From Sphingopyxis microcysteis (lineage in GTDB: Bacteria; Pseudomonadota; Alphaproteobacteria; Sphingomonadales; Sphingomonadaceae), in contig NZ_JAANYY010000002.1 of assembly GCF_012274265.1 (NCBI RefSeq), forward strand, positions 992,001-1,056,000: a DNA stretch of 64,000 nt, in the 5' to 3' direction. How positions within the stretch are numbered: position 1 is the first letter of the stretch; every line of letters starts with the position of its first letter. The notes beneath the pieces are model-generated. The model was not told where the DNA came from and made no database searches. It saw only the letters and a list, made by a program, of their open reading frames with translations. A program made the translations under genes and the position numbers. Of this stretch, positions 29,070-38,330 are shown piece after piece.

Positions 29070-30071
29070 ATGATGAAAGCGCCTGTGGGGGGCGCGAAGC
29101 ATCAGCTTCTACCCTCTTGTTCAGCCATCGCCCTGCTGGCCGCGCTCGCGCTGCCAATGCAGGCGCAAGCCGCCGGAACGCGTGCCGGCTCGACGATCAG
29201 CAACACCGCCTCGGCCAGCTTTGACACAGGCGGCGGTTCGACGACGATCAATTCGAACCAAGTCGACCTGCTCGTCGATGAATTGCTCGACGTCACCGTC
29301 GATTCGAGCAATCCGGCGGATGTGCCGACCACCCCGGGCGCGACCGGACAGGTCCTGACCTTTTCGGTCACCAATAACGGCAATGGCGTCGAAAATTTCG
29401 TGCTGAGCACGATCGCCAACGCTGGCGGGGACAATTACGACCCGGTCGTCACCCAAATCTACATCGACAATGGCGACGGCGTGTTCGACGCAGGCACCGA
29501 CACGCTTTATACGCCCGGTGCCAACGAACCTGAGCTCGATCCCGACGAAAGCGTGACGGTGTTTGTCGTCGCGACCACGCCGGGCACCGTCGTCGACGGC
29601 AACCGCGGGATCGTCAGCCTGGTTGCGGCCGCGGTAACCGGCACCGGCGATCCGGGCGACAGCTTTGCCGGCATGGGCGAAGGCGGCGGCGACGCCGTCG
29701 TCGGCTCGACCGGCGCCGATGGCACCGACGCGGGCGCGTTCATCGTGTCGGCCGCGACCGTCACGCTGGTGAAATCGGCCGTCGTGACCAACACGCTCGG
29801 CACCGCAGACCCGATTCCGGGCGCCACCATCACCTACACGATCGTTGCGACCGTCGCGGGCAGCGGCTCGGTCAGCGGGCTGGCGATCACCGACAATATC
29901 CCCGCTGACACCAGCTATGTCGCGGGCTCGATCACGCTTGGCGGCGTCGCGCAGTCCGACGCGGTCGATGCCGACGCGGGCGACTATAATGGCACGCGGA
30001 TCAACGTCGCACTTGGCACGGTTGCCGGGGGCCAGACCCGCACCGTCACCTTCCGTACCACGATCGATTGA
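29070..30071 (+). CDS. Exported DUF11-repeat surface protein (surface locus gene 1)
   Basis: 333-aa protein with a long signal peptide ending 'LPMQAQA|AGTRAGSTI' near residue 35. The mature N-terminus has an ISNTASASFD motif (43-52) that recurs in genes 3 and 4 of the locus. The C-terminal third is one DUF11/conserved-repeat domain (DPIPGATITYTIVATVAGSG; ITDNIPADTSYVAGSITLGG). The middle is Asp/Gly-rich ('IDNGDGVFDAGTDTLY'), reminiscent of calcium-binding loops. Cysteines are absent from the mature protein. GGAG 8 bases upstream supports the ATG at 29070. Its stop overlaps the next start (TGATG). Probably a secreted or surface structural protein; function unknown. Confidence 0.8.
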   Translation: MMKAPVGGAKHQLLPSCSAIALLAALALPMQAQAAGTRAGSTISNTASASFDTGGGSTTINSNQVDLLVDELLDVTVDSSNPADVPTTPGATGQVLTFSVTNNGNGVENFVLSTIANAGGDNYDPVVTQIYIDNGDGVFDAGTDTLYTPGANEPELDPDESVTVFVVATTPGTVVDGNRGIVSLVAAAVTGTGDPGDSFAGMGEGGGDAVVGSTGADGTDAGAFIVSAATVTLVKSAVVTNTLGTADPIPGATITYTIVATVAGSGSVSGLAITDNIPADTSYVAGSITLGGVAQSDAVDADAGDYNGTRINVALGTVAGGQTRTVTFRTTID

Positions 30072-30547
30072 TGGAGATGCGCATGCGCACCGCCCTTTTC
30101 CTGCTTTTCGCGGCGCTTTTGCCGGGTCAGGCGCTTGCCGCCAACCAGGTGGCACTCGCCAACGACGTGTTTGTCGAGCGCGTCAGCACCGACGCGCAAG
30201 GTAAGCAGCGGATCTTGCTCGAAGAACCAAAGGTCGTCGTTCCCGGCGATCGGCTGGTGTTCGTGCTCAATTATCGCAACGCGGGCGCTCAGCCCGCCGA
30301 CAAATTTGTCATCACCAACCCCCTGCCCGCGGCCGTTCGCTTTGCCGATGCGGGCGACAGCAGGCCGCTCGTCTCGATCGATGGCGGTCGGGGCTGGGGC
30401 CAGCTCGATCAACTCACGGTGACGATGGCCGACGGCACCCGCCGCGCCGCGCAGCCGGACGATGTCACGCACATCCGCTGGGCCTTTCAAAAGCCCATTC
30501 CGGCGGGTGCCAGCGGCAAGCTGATGTTTCGAGGAGTCGTAAAATAG
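30071..30547 (+). CDS. Small exported DUF11-like protein (surface locus gene 2)
   Basis: 158-aa protein coupled to gene 1 by a TGATG overlap. A signal peptide ends near 'PGQALA|ANQVALAND' (about residue 23). The mature protein is a single DUF11-like beta domain: 'VVPGDRLVFVLNYRNAGAQP' then 'ITNPLPAAVRFADAGDSRPL', ending 'GASGKLMFRGVVK'. It lacks the ITNTA motif of its neighbours. It may be a periplasmic chaperone or minor subunit for genes 1 and 3, by size and context only. Confidence 0.75.
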   Translation: MEMRMRTALFLLFAALLPGQALAANQVALANDVFVERVSTDAQGKQRILLEEPKVVVPGDRLVFVLNYRNAGAQPADKFVITNPLPAAVRFADAGDSRPLVSIDGGRGWGQLDQLTVTMADGTRRAAQPDDVTHIRWAFQKPIPAGASGKLMFRGVVK

Positions 30548-30620
30548 TGAATTAAAATAACCGCTTAATGATTGCCAGCGGTGGGGAAACGGCAATCGAC
30601 CAAAGCCAAGGAGCTCAGCT

Positions 30621-31697
30621 ATGACCAGCAAGCTGAACACCGTGGGCATCATCGGTCTGGCGGCGATCACAAGTCTCGCCGCCACCCCGGCACTTGCTGC
30701 CGGGACGACCGCGGGTACCACGATCACGAATACCGCCACCGTCGACTATCAGGTCGGTGGCGTTGCGCAGGGCCAGCAATCGGCGTCGAACAATTTCACC
30801 GTCGACCGCAAGATCAACCTGCTCGTCGAAGAAGTCGGCACGGTCACGACCAACGTCGTGCCGGGGCAGACGAACGCCGTCACGACATTCCAGCTGACGA
30901 ACAGCTCGAACGAAACGCTCGATTTCGCGCTCGTCGCGTCGCAGATCGTCGGCGGCACCGCGGCGCACGGTGGGACGGACACGTTCAACGCCACCAACGT
31001 ACGGATTTACCGCGATAATACGGTCACCGGTACGGTCGGCAGCTGGGATGTGGGCGATACCCTGCTCACCGGTTTCGTCGATGAACTGGTCGTCGATACC
31101 GCGATCCGCCTGTTCGTCGTCGCCGACATTCCGGCGGGGCTCGCCAACAACGCCGTCGCCGGCGTTACCTTGCGCGCCACCGCTCGCGAAGGCGGTACCG
31201 CGAGCACCCAGGGCGCTGCGATCACCGAGACGACCGGAGCCAATACGGCGGGCAAGGACACGGTCTTTGCCGACATCGCGGGCGTGACCGGCGACGCCGC
31301 GCGCGACGGTTCGCACAGCGACAACGACGACTATACGGTGCAGACGGCGACGCTTGCGGTCGCCAAGAGCAGCCGCGTGATCTCGGATCCGTTCAACGGC
31401 ACGACAAATCCGAAGCTGATCCCGGGTGCAGTTGTCGAATATTGTATCGCCGTCGCCAATACAGGCGCGGCGGCCGCCAGCTCGGTGGTCATCAACGATG
31501 CCGTGCCGGGCCAGCTGACCTACATTCCGAGTTCGATCCTGCTCGGCGGTACCTACACGGGCACCGTTCCCAGCGGCACGTGCGATTTCAACGGCACCGC
31601 GGGCGGCAGTTACACCGCGCCCAACGTGTCGGGCACGATCGCATCGATCGCAGCGGGCGCCACGAGCACGCTCGTCTTCCGCGCGACGGTCAACTGA
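30621..31697 (+). CDS. Exported DUF11-repeat surface protein (surface locus gene 3)
   Basis: 358-aa protein with a clear signal peptide (ITSLAATPALA|AGTTAGTTI) and a strong AAGGAG ribosome binding site. Residues 35-44 are ITNTATVDYQ, aligning with gene 1 and gene 4. The C-terminal domain is a DUF11 repeat (LIPGAVVEYCIAVANTGAAA; INDAVPGQLTYIPSSILLGG) with two Cys that could form a disulfide (EYCIAV, SGTCDF). It is paralogous in layout to gene 1: motif, middle domain, terminal repeat. Probably a major exported subunit; function unknown. Confidence 0.8.
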   Translation: MTSKLNTVGIIGLAAITSLAATPALAAGTTAGTTITNTATVDYQVGGVAQGQQSASNNFTVDRKINLLVEEVGTVTTNVVPGQTNAVTTFQLTNSSNETLDFALVASQIVGGTAAHGGTDTFNATNVRIYRDNTVTGTVGSWDVGDTLLTGFVDELVVDTAIRLFVVADIPAGLANNAVAGVTLRATAREGGTASTQGAAITETTGANTAGKDTVFADIAGVTGDAARDGSHSDNDDYTVQTATLAVAKSSRVISDPFNGTTNPKLIPGAVVEYCIAVANTGAAAASSVVINDAVPGQLTYIPSSILLGGTYTGTVPSGTCDFNGTAGGSYTAPNVSGTIASIAAGATSTLVFRATVN

Positions 31698-31709
31698 TCG
31701 GAGAACCGA

Positions 31710-31748
31710 TTGAGCAGCGGGTGCGGCCCAAAAACCGCCTCCCGCTGC
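31710..31748 (+). promoter_or_regulatory. Intercistronic stem-loop between surface genes 3 and 4
   Basis: GAGCAGCGGG at 31710-31719 pairs perfectly with CCCGCTGCTC at 31739-31748. An inner GCGG/CCGC pair surrounds an A-rich loop. No T-run follows, so it is not a standard terminator. A stem of this strength between two genes of one operon often protects the upstream mRNA or partly terminates, which would keep the 1717-aa protein at lower level than the small subunits. Confidence 0.7.
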
Positions 31749-31764
31749 TCCATTCGGGGCTGTC

Positions 31765-34700
31765 ATGGCACTCGGAACCAAATATTTCGGCCTTGTGACC
31801 TCCCTGGTCGCGGCAGCCCTGCTGCCTGCGGTTCCCCGGGCAGAAGCGCAGGTGATCACGAACACCGCTTCGGCGCAGTGGACGCATGACGGGAACCCCG
31901 GTCAGGCGCTGTCGAACCGCGTCGACGTCACCGTGGCGCCGCGTCCGCCCGAACGGCCGACGATTACCACGTACCGCCTGACCAACGGCGGCGGCAACAA
32001 ATCGGTGCCGCTGGCGCCGACCCAGTGCAGCCGTGCCGGCGGCCCCATCGCCAACGCCTTGAGCAGCGGCATCGCGAACGGCAGCACCAGCCTCGGCAGC
32101 ACCAGCAGCACGATCCCGCTCAGCGGGGTCTATGAGGGCATCTCGACCGCCCCTGCCTCGCTGCAAAGCACCGACAATTTCCGCGCCGGCGAAATGCTCG
32201 TCGTCGGGGTCACGCTCGCATCGGCGAATGCCGATCCGCAGGCGCGTGATACGCTCGACGTCGTGCTCGAGCTTGAAAATGGCGACCGTGAGCAGATTAC
32301 GCTGACGGAAACGGCCAACAACAGCGGCGAATTCGTCGGGTTTATCAACACGGTCGGCGTCCCGCCCGCCGTCGCGCCGGGCGACTGCCGTCTGTCGGTC
32401 AATCCGGGCGCGGCGCTGTCGCTGCGCGTCACCGACCAGGCGAACGCCAGCCTGGTCGCGCTGGCGACGATCAACTTCCTCGTCGATCCCTTCGGCATCG
32501 TGTTCGATAGCGGCGACGGCGCGCCGGTTCCGGGCAGCCGCGTTACCATCGTCGACGCCGCGACGGGTCAGCCCGCGCAGGTTTTCGGCGACGACGGGAT
32601 TTCCGCCTACCCTTCCAGCGTGATCACGGGACGGAGTGTCACCGATTCGGGCGGCACGACCTATAATTTCCCGCCGGGCGACTATCGTTTCCCGTTCGTC
32701 GCACCGGGAAGCTATCGCCTGATCGTCCAGCCGCCGTCGCCGTTCACCGCGCCGTCGACCTCGAATCCCGCCGATCTGGCTGGATTCCGCCGTCCCGACG
32801 ATGGTCTGCCATTCGAAATCAGCGGCGCCAGCTATGGCAATCCCTTCACGCTGAACAGCCCTGCCCCGGTACGCGTCGATATTCCGGTCGATCAGCCCGG
32901 CCTGCCGCTGGTGCTGCGCAAGACAACCTCGACGCAGGTCGCGGTGCCCGGCGACGTGATCCAGTACCGCATCGAGGTCGCGAACCGCGACGCGCGGCGC
33001 ACCACCGGCGCCGTGACGGTCAACGACGTCCTGCCGCCCGGCATGCGCCTGCGCCCCGACACCGTGCGAATCGACGGGGTGCGCGTCACTGCCAATGTTG
33101 CCGCCAACGGCCGCGAATTCAGCGTGGTGGTGCCCAGCATCGGCGCATCGCGGACCGTTTTGCTGACCTATCTGGCCGAAGTCATCGTTTCGGCGCAGCC
33201 TGGCAACGCGCTCAACCGCGCCTCGGCCATCGATAACCGCGGAGCAGCGAGCAACATTGCCGAGGCGACGATCTCGATCAAACGCGACCAGCTCGGCGAC
33301 CGGATGACGATCATCGGGCGCATCACCGACGGCGGTTGCACGGTCGATCCGCGCAAGGCCGACGGCATCGCGGGTGTTCGCGTGATGCTTCAGGACGGCA
33401 GCTACACCGTCACCGACGAAGATGGCCGTTATCACTTCGAAGGCGTGCGCCCCGGCCTCCACGTCGTCCAGATCGATCCGTCGACGCTGCCGCTCGACCG
33501 CGCGCCGATCGACTGTGCACGCTCGACGCAAAGCGCGGGCAGCGCCATCTCGCGCTTTGTCGAAGGCCGCGGCGGAGCGCTCAAGCGCGCCGATTTCCGC
33601 GCCGTCGCCAGCGCGCCGCGCGCAGCGGCTAAAACCTCGGCCGTTGCGGCGCCGGTCGTCCTCAGCGACCCGGAGGCGGCCGGGGCGGGTCGCGACTGGC
33701 TCGCTGGACAAACCCCGGGCATCGAATGGCTGTTTCCCGCCACCGATCACAATCCGCGCTCAAAGGCGATCCGCGCCGCGATCAAGCACGTGCCGGGTCA
33801 GACGGTCACGCTGCGCGTCAATGGCAAGGCCGCCGATCCTTTGACCTTTGAAGGCACCAGCAAGGCCGCCGACGGCACCATCGCGGTCAGTCTGTGGCGC
33901 GGGCTCGAAATTCGCGAGGGCGAAAACCGCCTGATCGCCGAGGTCAAGGATGTGAACGGCGTTATCATCACGACGCTGGAGCGCGATGTTCACTATTCGA
34001 TCACACCGATGCGCGCCAGTCTGGTACGCGAACGCTCGGTGCTGGTCGCCGACGGCGTGACGCGCCCGGTGATCGCGGTGCGGCTGACCGATCGCGACGG
34101 CAAGCCCGTGCGCGCCGGGCTGACGGGTGATTTCAGCGTCCCTGCCCCCTATTATCCGGCGGTCGAGGCCGATGCGCAGCAGGCGCGCCAGCTCGCCGGG
34201 CTCGAGCGCGCCCAGCCGCTGTGGAAAATCGATGGCGACGACGGTATCGCCTATATCGAACTCGAACCGACGACCGCGTCGGGAACGCTGGCGATGGATT
34301 TCATCTTCCGCGACGACAAGGTGACGCGCAAGCAGACGATCGAAACCTGGCTCGATCCGGGCGATCGGCCGTGGACCGTCGTCGGCTTTGCCGCCGGGAC
34401 GCTCGGCTACAACACGCTCGACGATCGCATGGAACCGGTTGCGGAAACGCTCGACGATCTGAACGCCGATGCGCGCCTCGCGCTCTATGCCAAGGGCCGC
34501 GTGCGCGGCAAATGGCTGATGACGCTGGCGTACGACAGCGACAAGGAGCAGGACGACGCACGCTTCGGCGGTGTTATCGATCCGCGCGCCTATTACACCA
34601 TCTATGCCGATCGCAACGAGACGCGTTACGATGCGGCGTCGGTGCGCAAGCTCTACCTCCGCCTGGAGCGCCCGCAATTCTATGCGATGTTCGGCGATAT

Positions 34701-36918
34701 CGAGACCGGCATTTCCGAACCCGAACTTGCACGGTACCAGCGCGCGCTCAACGGCGGCAAAGCCGAGTATCGCGGTAGGAACTTTGCCGCGACCGCGTTC
34801 GTCGCCGATACCCCCTATCGGTTCCGCCGCGACGAAATCCAGGGCAACGGCCTGACCGGGCCGTATCAGCTCGGGGCGCGCGATATCCTGCCCAACAGCG
34901 AACGCATCGTCATTGAAACGCGCGATCGCCTGCGCAGCGAGCGCATTGTTGACAGTGTCAGCATGACGCGCCACGTCGATTATGACATCGACTATCTGTC
35001 CGGCACGATCCGCTTCCGCAGCCCGGTGCTCAGCCGCTCGTCGGATCTCGATCCGCAGTTCATCGTCGCCGAATATGAGGTCGATGGCGTCGGACAGCGC
35101 GTGCTCAACGCCGGAGGGCGCGTCAGCTACCAGTCGAATGACGAAAAACTGCGGGTCGGCGCGACCTTCATCCATGACGAAGACGGAAACGCAAAAACCG
35201 ACCTCGGCGGCGTGGACGCGCGCTATCGGCCGAATATCGACACCGAAGTTCGCGCCGAACTGGCGGTCAGCGATGCCAAGTCGGCTAATGGCGGCAATGC
35301 CGCGGTCGGCACCGCCAAGGCATGGCTGATCGAAGCCGAACATCACAGCAGCAACGCAGACTTCCTCGCGTACGTCCGCGAGCGCGAGAGCGGCTTTGGC
35401 GCGGGCCAACTCAACCGCGGCGAGAATGGCACACGCAAATTCGGGGTCGATGCCCGGCTGCGCGCCGCTCGCACCCTGTCGCTGACCGGCAGCGCCTGGC
35501 AGGAAGATTATCTGGATACCGGCGCGCGCCGCCGCGCCGCGCGGGCGCTGGCCGAATATGACAATGGCACGACGGTGGCGCGTGCCGGATTGACCCACGC
35601 CGACGACCGGCTGTCGGATGGCACGCGCAACCGCTCGAACATCGTCCAGTTCGGCGCGACGCAGCGACTGTTCGAAAAACGCCTCGAACTCGACGCGCAG
35701 ACCGAATTCGCGCTGGGCGGCAAGGATGCGAGCATCGATTTCCCGACCCGCCACCGCCTCGGTGCGCGCTTTGCGATCCATCGCGACGTCAATCTGGTCG
35801 GCAGCTATGAAATCGCCGACGGCGATACCATCAAGGCGCGCACCGCGCGGCTGGGTTTCGACCTGACCCCTTGGTCGGGCGCACGCATGCTCGCCACCGC
35901 GAACCAGCAGCAGATCGGCGAATATGGCCCGCGCAGCTTTGCCGCTTATGGCCTGTCGCAGTCGCTGAAGCTCGGCGAGCGCTGGTCGGTCGATGTGTCG
36001 ATCGACGGCAATCGCACCCTTGGCGGAATCCGGGCGAGCGATGTTATCAATGTCAACCAACCCGTTGCTTCGGGCGGTTTCCTTGGTGACAACGGGACGC
36101 TGACCGAAGATTTCCTCGCGATCAGCACCGGCGCCACCTATCGCGCCGATCGCTGGACGCTGACGGGCCGCGCCGAATATCGCGATGGAGAGATCGCCAA
36201 TCGCTACGGGCTGACGCTGGGCGGCCTCCGCCAGCTCGGCGAAGGCCGTGCGCTCGGTGCGCTGTTCACCTATGCGAAGGCCAGCGGGAGCGGCACGACC
36301 CCGACGACCGAGGTTATCAATTTCGAGATGAGCTGGGCGCACCGCCCCGCGAATTCCACCATTTCGTGGCTCAACAAGAGCGAGTTCCGTTCGGACAAGG
36401 TCCGCGACGCCATCGCGGGACAGCCCGGCCCGATCGGCGGCGGCGCGCTGACGATCGACGGCGACGCCACCAGCCGCCGCCTGCTCAACAGCCTGTCGGT
36501 CAACTGGACCCCGCTCGGCGACCGCGAAAACCGCCGCGGCGCGGGCCGCGCATGGTACGAAAAGGGCGAATTCGGCTTTTTCTGGGGCACGCGCTACAAT
36601 TTCGACAAGTTCGGCGCTGACGACGTCAAGGGGTGGTCGAACCTGATCGGCGCCGATTTCCGCTTCAACCTCGGCGAGCATGTCGACGTCGGCGCGTCGG
36701 GAACCGTGCGCGTCGGCACCGATGCTGACACTGTTAACTGGGCGGGCGGGCCGACCGTGACGCTGGCGCCGATGAAGAATGCGAACATCACCTTCGGCTA
36801 TAATTTCGCGGGTTTCCACGACCGCGATTTCGAAGACGCGCGCTATTCGCGCTCGGGCGCCTATGTGACGTTCAAGCTGAAGTTCGACCAGACAAGCTTT
36901 GCCGGGCTGGGGCTCTAA
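31765..36918 (+). CDS. Very large outer-membrane protein with DUF11, SdrD_B-like and C-terminal beta-barrel regions (surface locus gene 4)
   Basis: 1717 aa. A signal peptide ends 'PRAEA|QV' (residue 28) and residues 31-40 (ITNTASAQWT) repeat the motif of genes 1 and 3. A DUF11 domain covers about 382-505 (VAVPGDVIQYRIEVANRDAR). A carboxypeptidase-regulatory/SdrD_B-like beta domain follows at about 513-580 (RITDGGC...VTDEDGRYHFEGVRPGLH). Ig-like beta domains run from about 640 to 865. From about 870 to the end come alternating polar/hydrophobic beta strands rich in Tyr, Arg and Asp, typical of an outer-membrane barrel. A conserved-looking block 'ILPNSERIVIETRDRLRSER' is near residue 1042. The likely role is a surface anchor, exporter or assembly platform for genes 1-3, by inference. 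A single unbroken frame with normal codon use. Confidence 0.82.
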   Translation: MALGTKYFGLVTSLVAAALLPAVPRAEAQVITNTASAQWTHDGNPGQALSNRVDVTVAPRPPERPTITTYRLTNGGGNKSVPLAPTQCSRAGGPIANALSSGIANGSTSLGSTSSTIPLSGVYEGISTAPASLQSTDNFRAGEMLVVGVTLASANADPQARDTLDVVLELENGDREQITLTETANNSGEFVGFINTVGVPPAVAPGDCRLSVNPGAALSLRVTDQANASLVALATINFLVDPFGIVFDSGDGAPVPGSRVTIVDAATGQPAQVFGDDGISAYPSSVITGRSVTDSGGTTYNFPPGDYRFPFVAPGSYRLIVQPPSPFTAPSTSNPADLAGFRRPDDGLPFEISGASYGNPFTLNSPAPVRVDIPVDQPGLPLVLRKTTSTQVAVPGDVIQYRIEVANRDARRTTGAVTVNDVLPPGMRLRPDTVRIDGVRVTANVAANGREFSVVVPSIGASRTVLLTYLAEVIVSAQPGNALNRASAIDNRGAASNIAEATISIKRDQLGDRMTIIGRITDGGCTVDPRKADGIAGVRVMLQDGSYTVTDEDGRYHFEGVRPGLHVVQIDPSTLPLDRAPIDCARSTQSAGSAISRFVEGRGGALKRADFRAVASAPRAAAKTSAVAAPVVLSDPEAAGAGRDWLAGQTPGIEWLFPATDHNPRSKAIRAAIKHVPGQTVTLRVNGKAADPLTFEGTSKAADGTIAVSLWRGLEIREGENRLIAEVKDVNGVIITTLERDVHYSITPMRASLVRERSVLVADGVTRPVIAVRLTDRDGKPVRAGLTGDFSVPAPYYPAVEADAQQARQLAGLERAQPLWKIDGDDGIAYIELEPTTASGTLAMDFIFRDDKVTRKQTIETWLDPGDRPWTVVGFAAGTLGYNTLDDRMEPVAETLDDLNADARLALYAKGRVRGKWLMTLAYDSDKEQDDARFGGVIDPRAYYTIYADRNETRYDAASVRKLYLRLERPQFYAMFGDIETGISEPELARYQRALNGGKAEYRGRNFAATAFVADTPYRFRRDEIQGNGLTGPYQLGARDILPNSERIVIETRDRLRSERIVDSVSMTRHVDYDIDYLSGTIRFRSPVLSRSSDLDPQFIVAEYEVDGVGQRVLNAGGRVSYQSNDEKLRVGATFIHDEDGNAKTDLGGVDARYRPNIDTEVRAELAVSDAKSANGGNAAVGTAKAWLIEAEHHSSNADFLAYVRERESGFGAGQLNRGENGTRKFGVDARLRAARTLSLTGSAWQEDYLDTGARRRAARALAEYDNGTTVARAGLTHADDRLSDGTRNRSNIVQFGATQRLFEKRLELDAQTEFALGGKDASIDFPTRHRLGARFAIHRDVNLVGSYEIADGDTIKARTARLGFDLTPWSGARMLATANQQQIGEYGPRSFAAYGLSQSLKLGERWSVDVSIDGNRTLGGIRASDVINVNQPVASGGFLGDNGTLTEDFLAISTGATYRADRWTLTGRAEYRDGEIANRYGLTLGGLRQLGEGRALGALFTYAKASGSGTTPTTEVINFEMSWAHRPANSTISWLNKSEFRSDKVRDAIAGQPGPIGGGALTIDGDATSRRLLNSLSVNWTPLGDRENRRGAGRAWYEKGEFGFFWGTRYNFDKFGADDVKGWSNLIGADFRFNLGEHVDVGASGTVRVGTDADTVNWAGGPTVTLAPMKNANITFGYNFAGFHDRDFEDARYSRSGAYVTFKLKFDQTSFAGLGL

Positions 36919-36931
36919 ACCTACACCCACT

Positions 36932-37010
36932 CCGTTCGTGTCGAGCGAAGTCGAGACACGTGAAGGCGCACGCCAACGCAGCGTGTCTCGACTACGCTCG
37001 ACACAAACGG
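36932..37010. repeat. 79-bp inverted repeat, family E (bidirectional hairpin)
   Basis: CCGTTCGTGTCGAGC and GCTCGACACAAACGG form the outer arms. An inner pair, GTCGAGACACG / CGTGTCTCGAC, lies inside them. It sits between the convergent surface gene 4 and the BCKDH E2 gene and probably ends transcription from both sides. Confidence 0.8.
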
Positions 37011-37026
37011 TTGTTGGTTAGGCTTA

Positions 37027-38325
37027 TCAATCCGCGAACAGCAAAACCGGCGTCTCAACCAGCTTTTTCAGCGCCTGGACATAGCTCGCGGCATCCCAGC
37101 CATCGACGACCCGGTGGTCGCAGCTGATCGACAGGTTCATCAGCTTCGCGCGGCGAATGTCGTCGCCGTCGAAAACCGGGCGTTCGACAATCTTGTTCGG
37201 GCCGATAATCGCGACCTCGGGCCGGTTGATCACCGGGGTCGTCGCAATACCGCCGAGTGGCCCCAGCGAAGTGATCGTCAGCGTCGATCCCGACAGTTCG
37301 TCAACCTTCGCTTTTCCGGTCCGCGCAGCCTCAGCCAATCGGCTGATTTCACTCGCCAATTGCCAGACATTCTTGTCCTGCGCGTCGCGGATCACGGGGA
37401 CCATCAGTCCCGCATCGGTCTGCGTCGCCATGCCCAGATGCACCGCGCCGTAGCGCGTCACCACGCCCGCTTCATCGTCATAGCGCGCGTTGATCATCGG
37501 AAACTGCGGAATCGTGCGGCAAATCGCTACAATCAGGAAAGGTAACATCGTCAACTTTGGCCGCTGGCCGCGATTGGCGTTCAAATCGGCGCGCATTTCT
37601 TCCAGCGCGGTGACGTCCATTTCCTCGACATAGGTGAAATGAGGGATAGCGCGTTTCGACGCCGCCATATTCTCGGCAATCTTGCGCCGCATGCCGATAA
37701 CCTTGATCGGCTCGTCGGCGCGCGCACGGCTGGCGCCGGGGCTGTGATAGCCCTGTCCGCTGCTATAGCGCAGGAAAGCGTCGAGATCGGCGTGGCGAAT
37801 GCGGTCGCCGTCGCACTGCACCTGCCCCAGATCGATCCCCAGATACTTCGCGCGGGCGCGAACGGCGGGCGATGCAAGGACTTTGGCGTCGTGGTGGACA
37901 GCGACAGCCGGGGCCGCGGGAGCCGCCGGCGTTTCGGAAGGCTTTTCGGCCGGATGCGGCGCCTCAGCGGCCGATGTTAACTCTGTTACCTTGGGTTCAG
38001 GCTCGGAATCCATCCCCGGCGTTTCGGCTTCGATCTGCGCTTCGACCGCCTTGTCCATCGGCGGCGCGTCGACTTCGCCGTCGCCATCGGTTTCGATAAC
38101 CGCCAGCGTCGATCCGATCGCAATCAGGTCGCCGACCTCACCGGCCAGCTCGACGACGATCCCTGACACCGGCGATTCCATCTCGACGGTCGCCTTGTCG
38201 GTCATCATGTCGGCCAGCTGCGCGTCTTCCTCGACGCGTTCGCCTACACGCACGTGCCAGGCAACGATCTCGGCCTCGGCGATACCTTCGCCAATGTCGG
38301 GCAGGCGGAATGAATAGCGAGCCAT
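37027..38325 (-). CDS. bkdB: Branched-chain 2-oxoacid dehydrogenase E2 (dihydrolipoamide acyltransferase)
   Basis: 432-aa core enzyme of the branched-chain keto-acid dehydrogenase complex. The N-terminal lipoyl domain has the lipoylated Lys in 'MTDKATVEMESP' near residue 45. An Ala/Pro/Glu linker leads to the E1/E3-binding domain 'SPAVRARAKYLGIDLGQVQ' near 150. The acyltransferase domain ends with the catalytic 'CDHRVVDGWDAASYVQ' (HxxxDG). The ATG at 38325 gives the family N-terminus 'YSFRLPDIGEGIAEAEIVAW'. It is third in the operon after E1alpha and E1beta. Confidence 0.94.
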   Translation of the reverse strand: MARYSFRLPDIGEGIAEAEIVAWHVRVGERVEEDAQLADMMTDKATVEMESPVSGIVVELAGEVGDLIAIGSTLAVIETDGDGEVDAPPMDKAVEAQIEAETPGMDSEPEPKVTELTSAAEAPHPAEKPSETPAAPAAPAVAVHHDAKVLASPAVRARAKYLGIDLGQVQCDGDRIRHADLDAFLRYSSGQGYHSPGASRARADEPIKVIGMRRKIAENMAASKRAIPHFTYVEEMDVTALEEMRADLNANRGQRPKLTMLPFLIVAICRTIPQFPMINARYDDEAGVVTRYGAVHLGMATQTDAGLMVPVIRDAQDKNVWQLASEISRLAEAARTGKAKVDELSGSTLTITSLGPLGGIATTPVINRPEVAIIGPNKIVERPVFDGDDIRRAKLMNLSISCDHRVVDGWDAASYVQALKKLVETPVLLFAD

Positions 38326-38330
38326 TGGCG

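Noticed and set aside
29070..36918. Genomic island or phage origin of the DUF11 locus
   Set aside because: GC content and codon use match the neighbours, and no integrase or direct repeats flank it. The adjacent tRNA-Asp is separated from it by a housekeeping-type permease gene and shows no attachment duplicate.
33760..36930. 1056-codon minus-strand frame opposite surface gene 4
   Set aside because: Antisense shadow caused by high GC. It has no domain character, while the plus-strand frame has a signal peptide, DUF11 and barrel strands.
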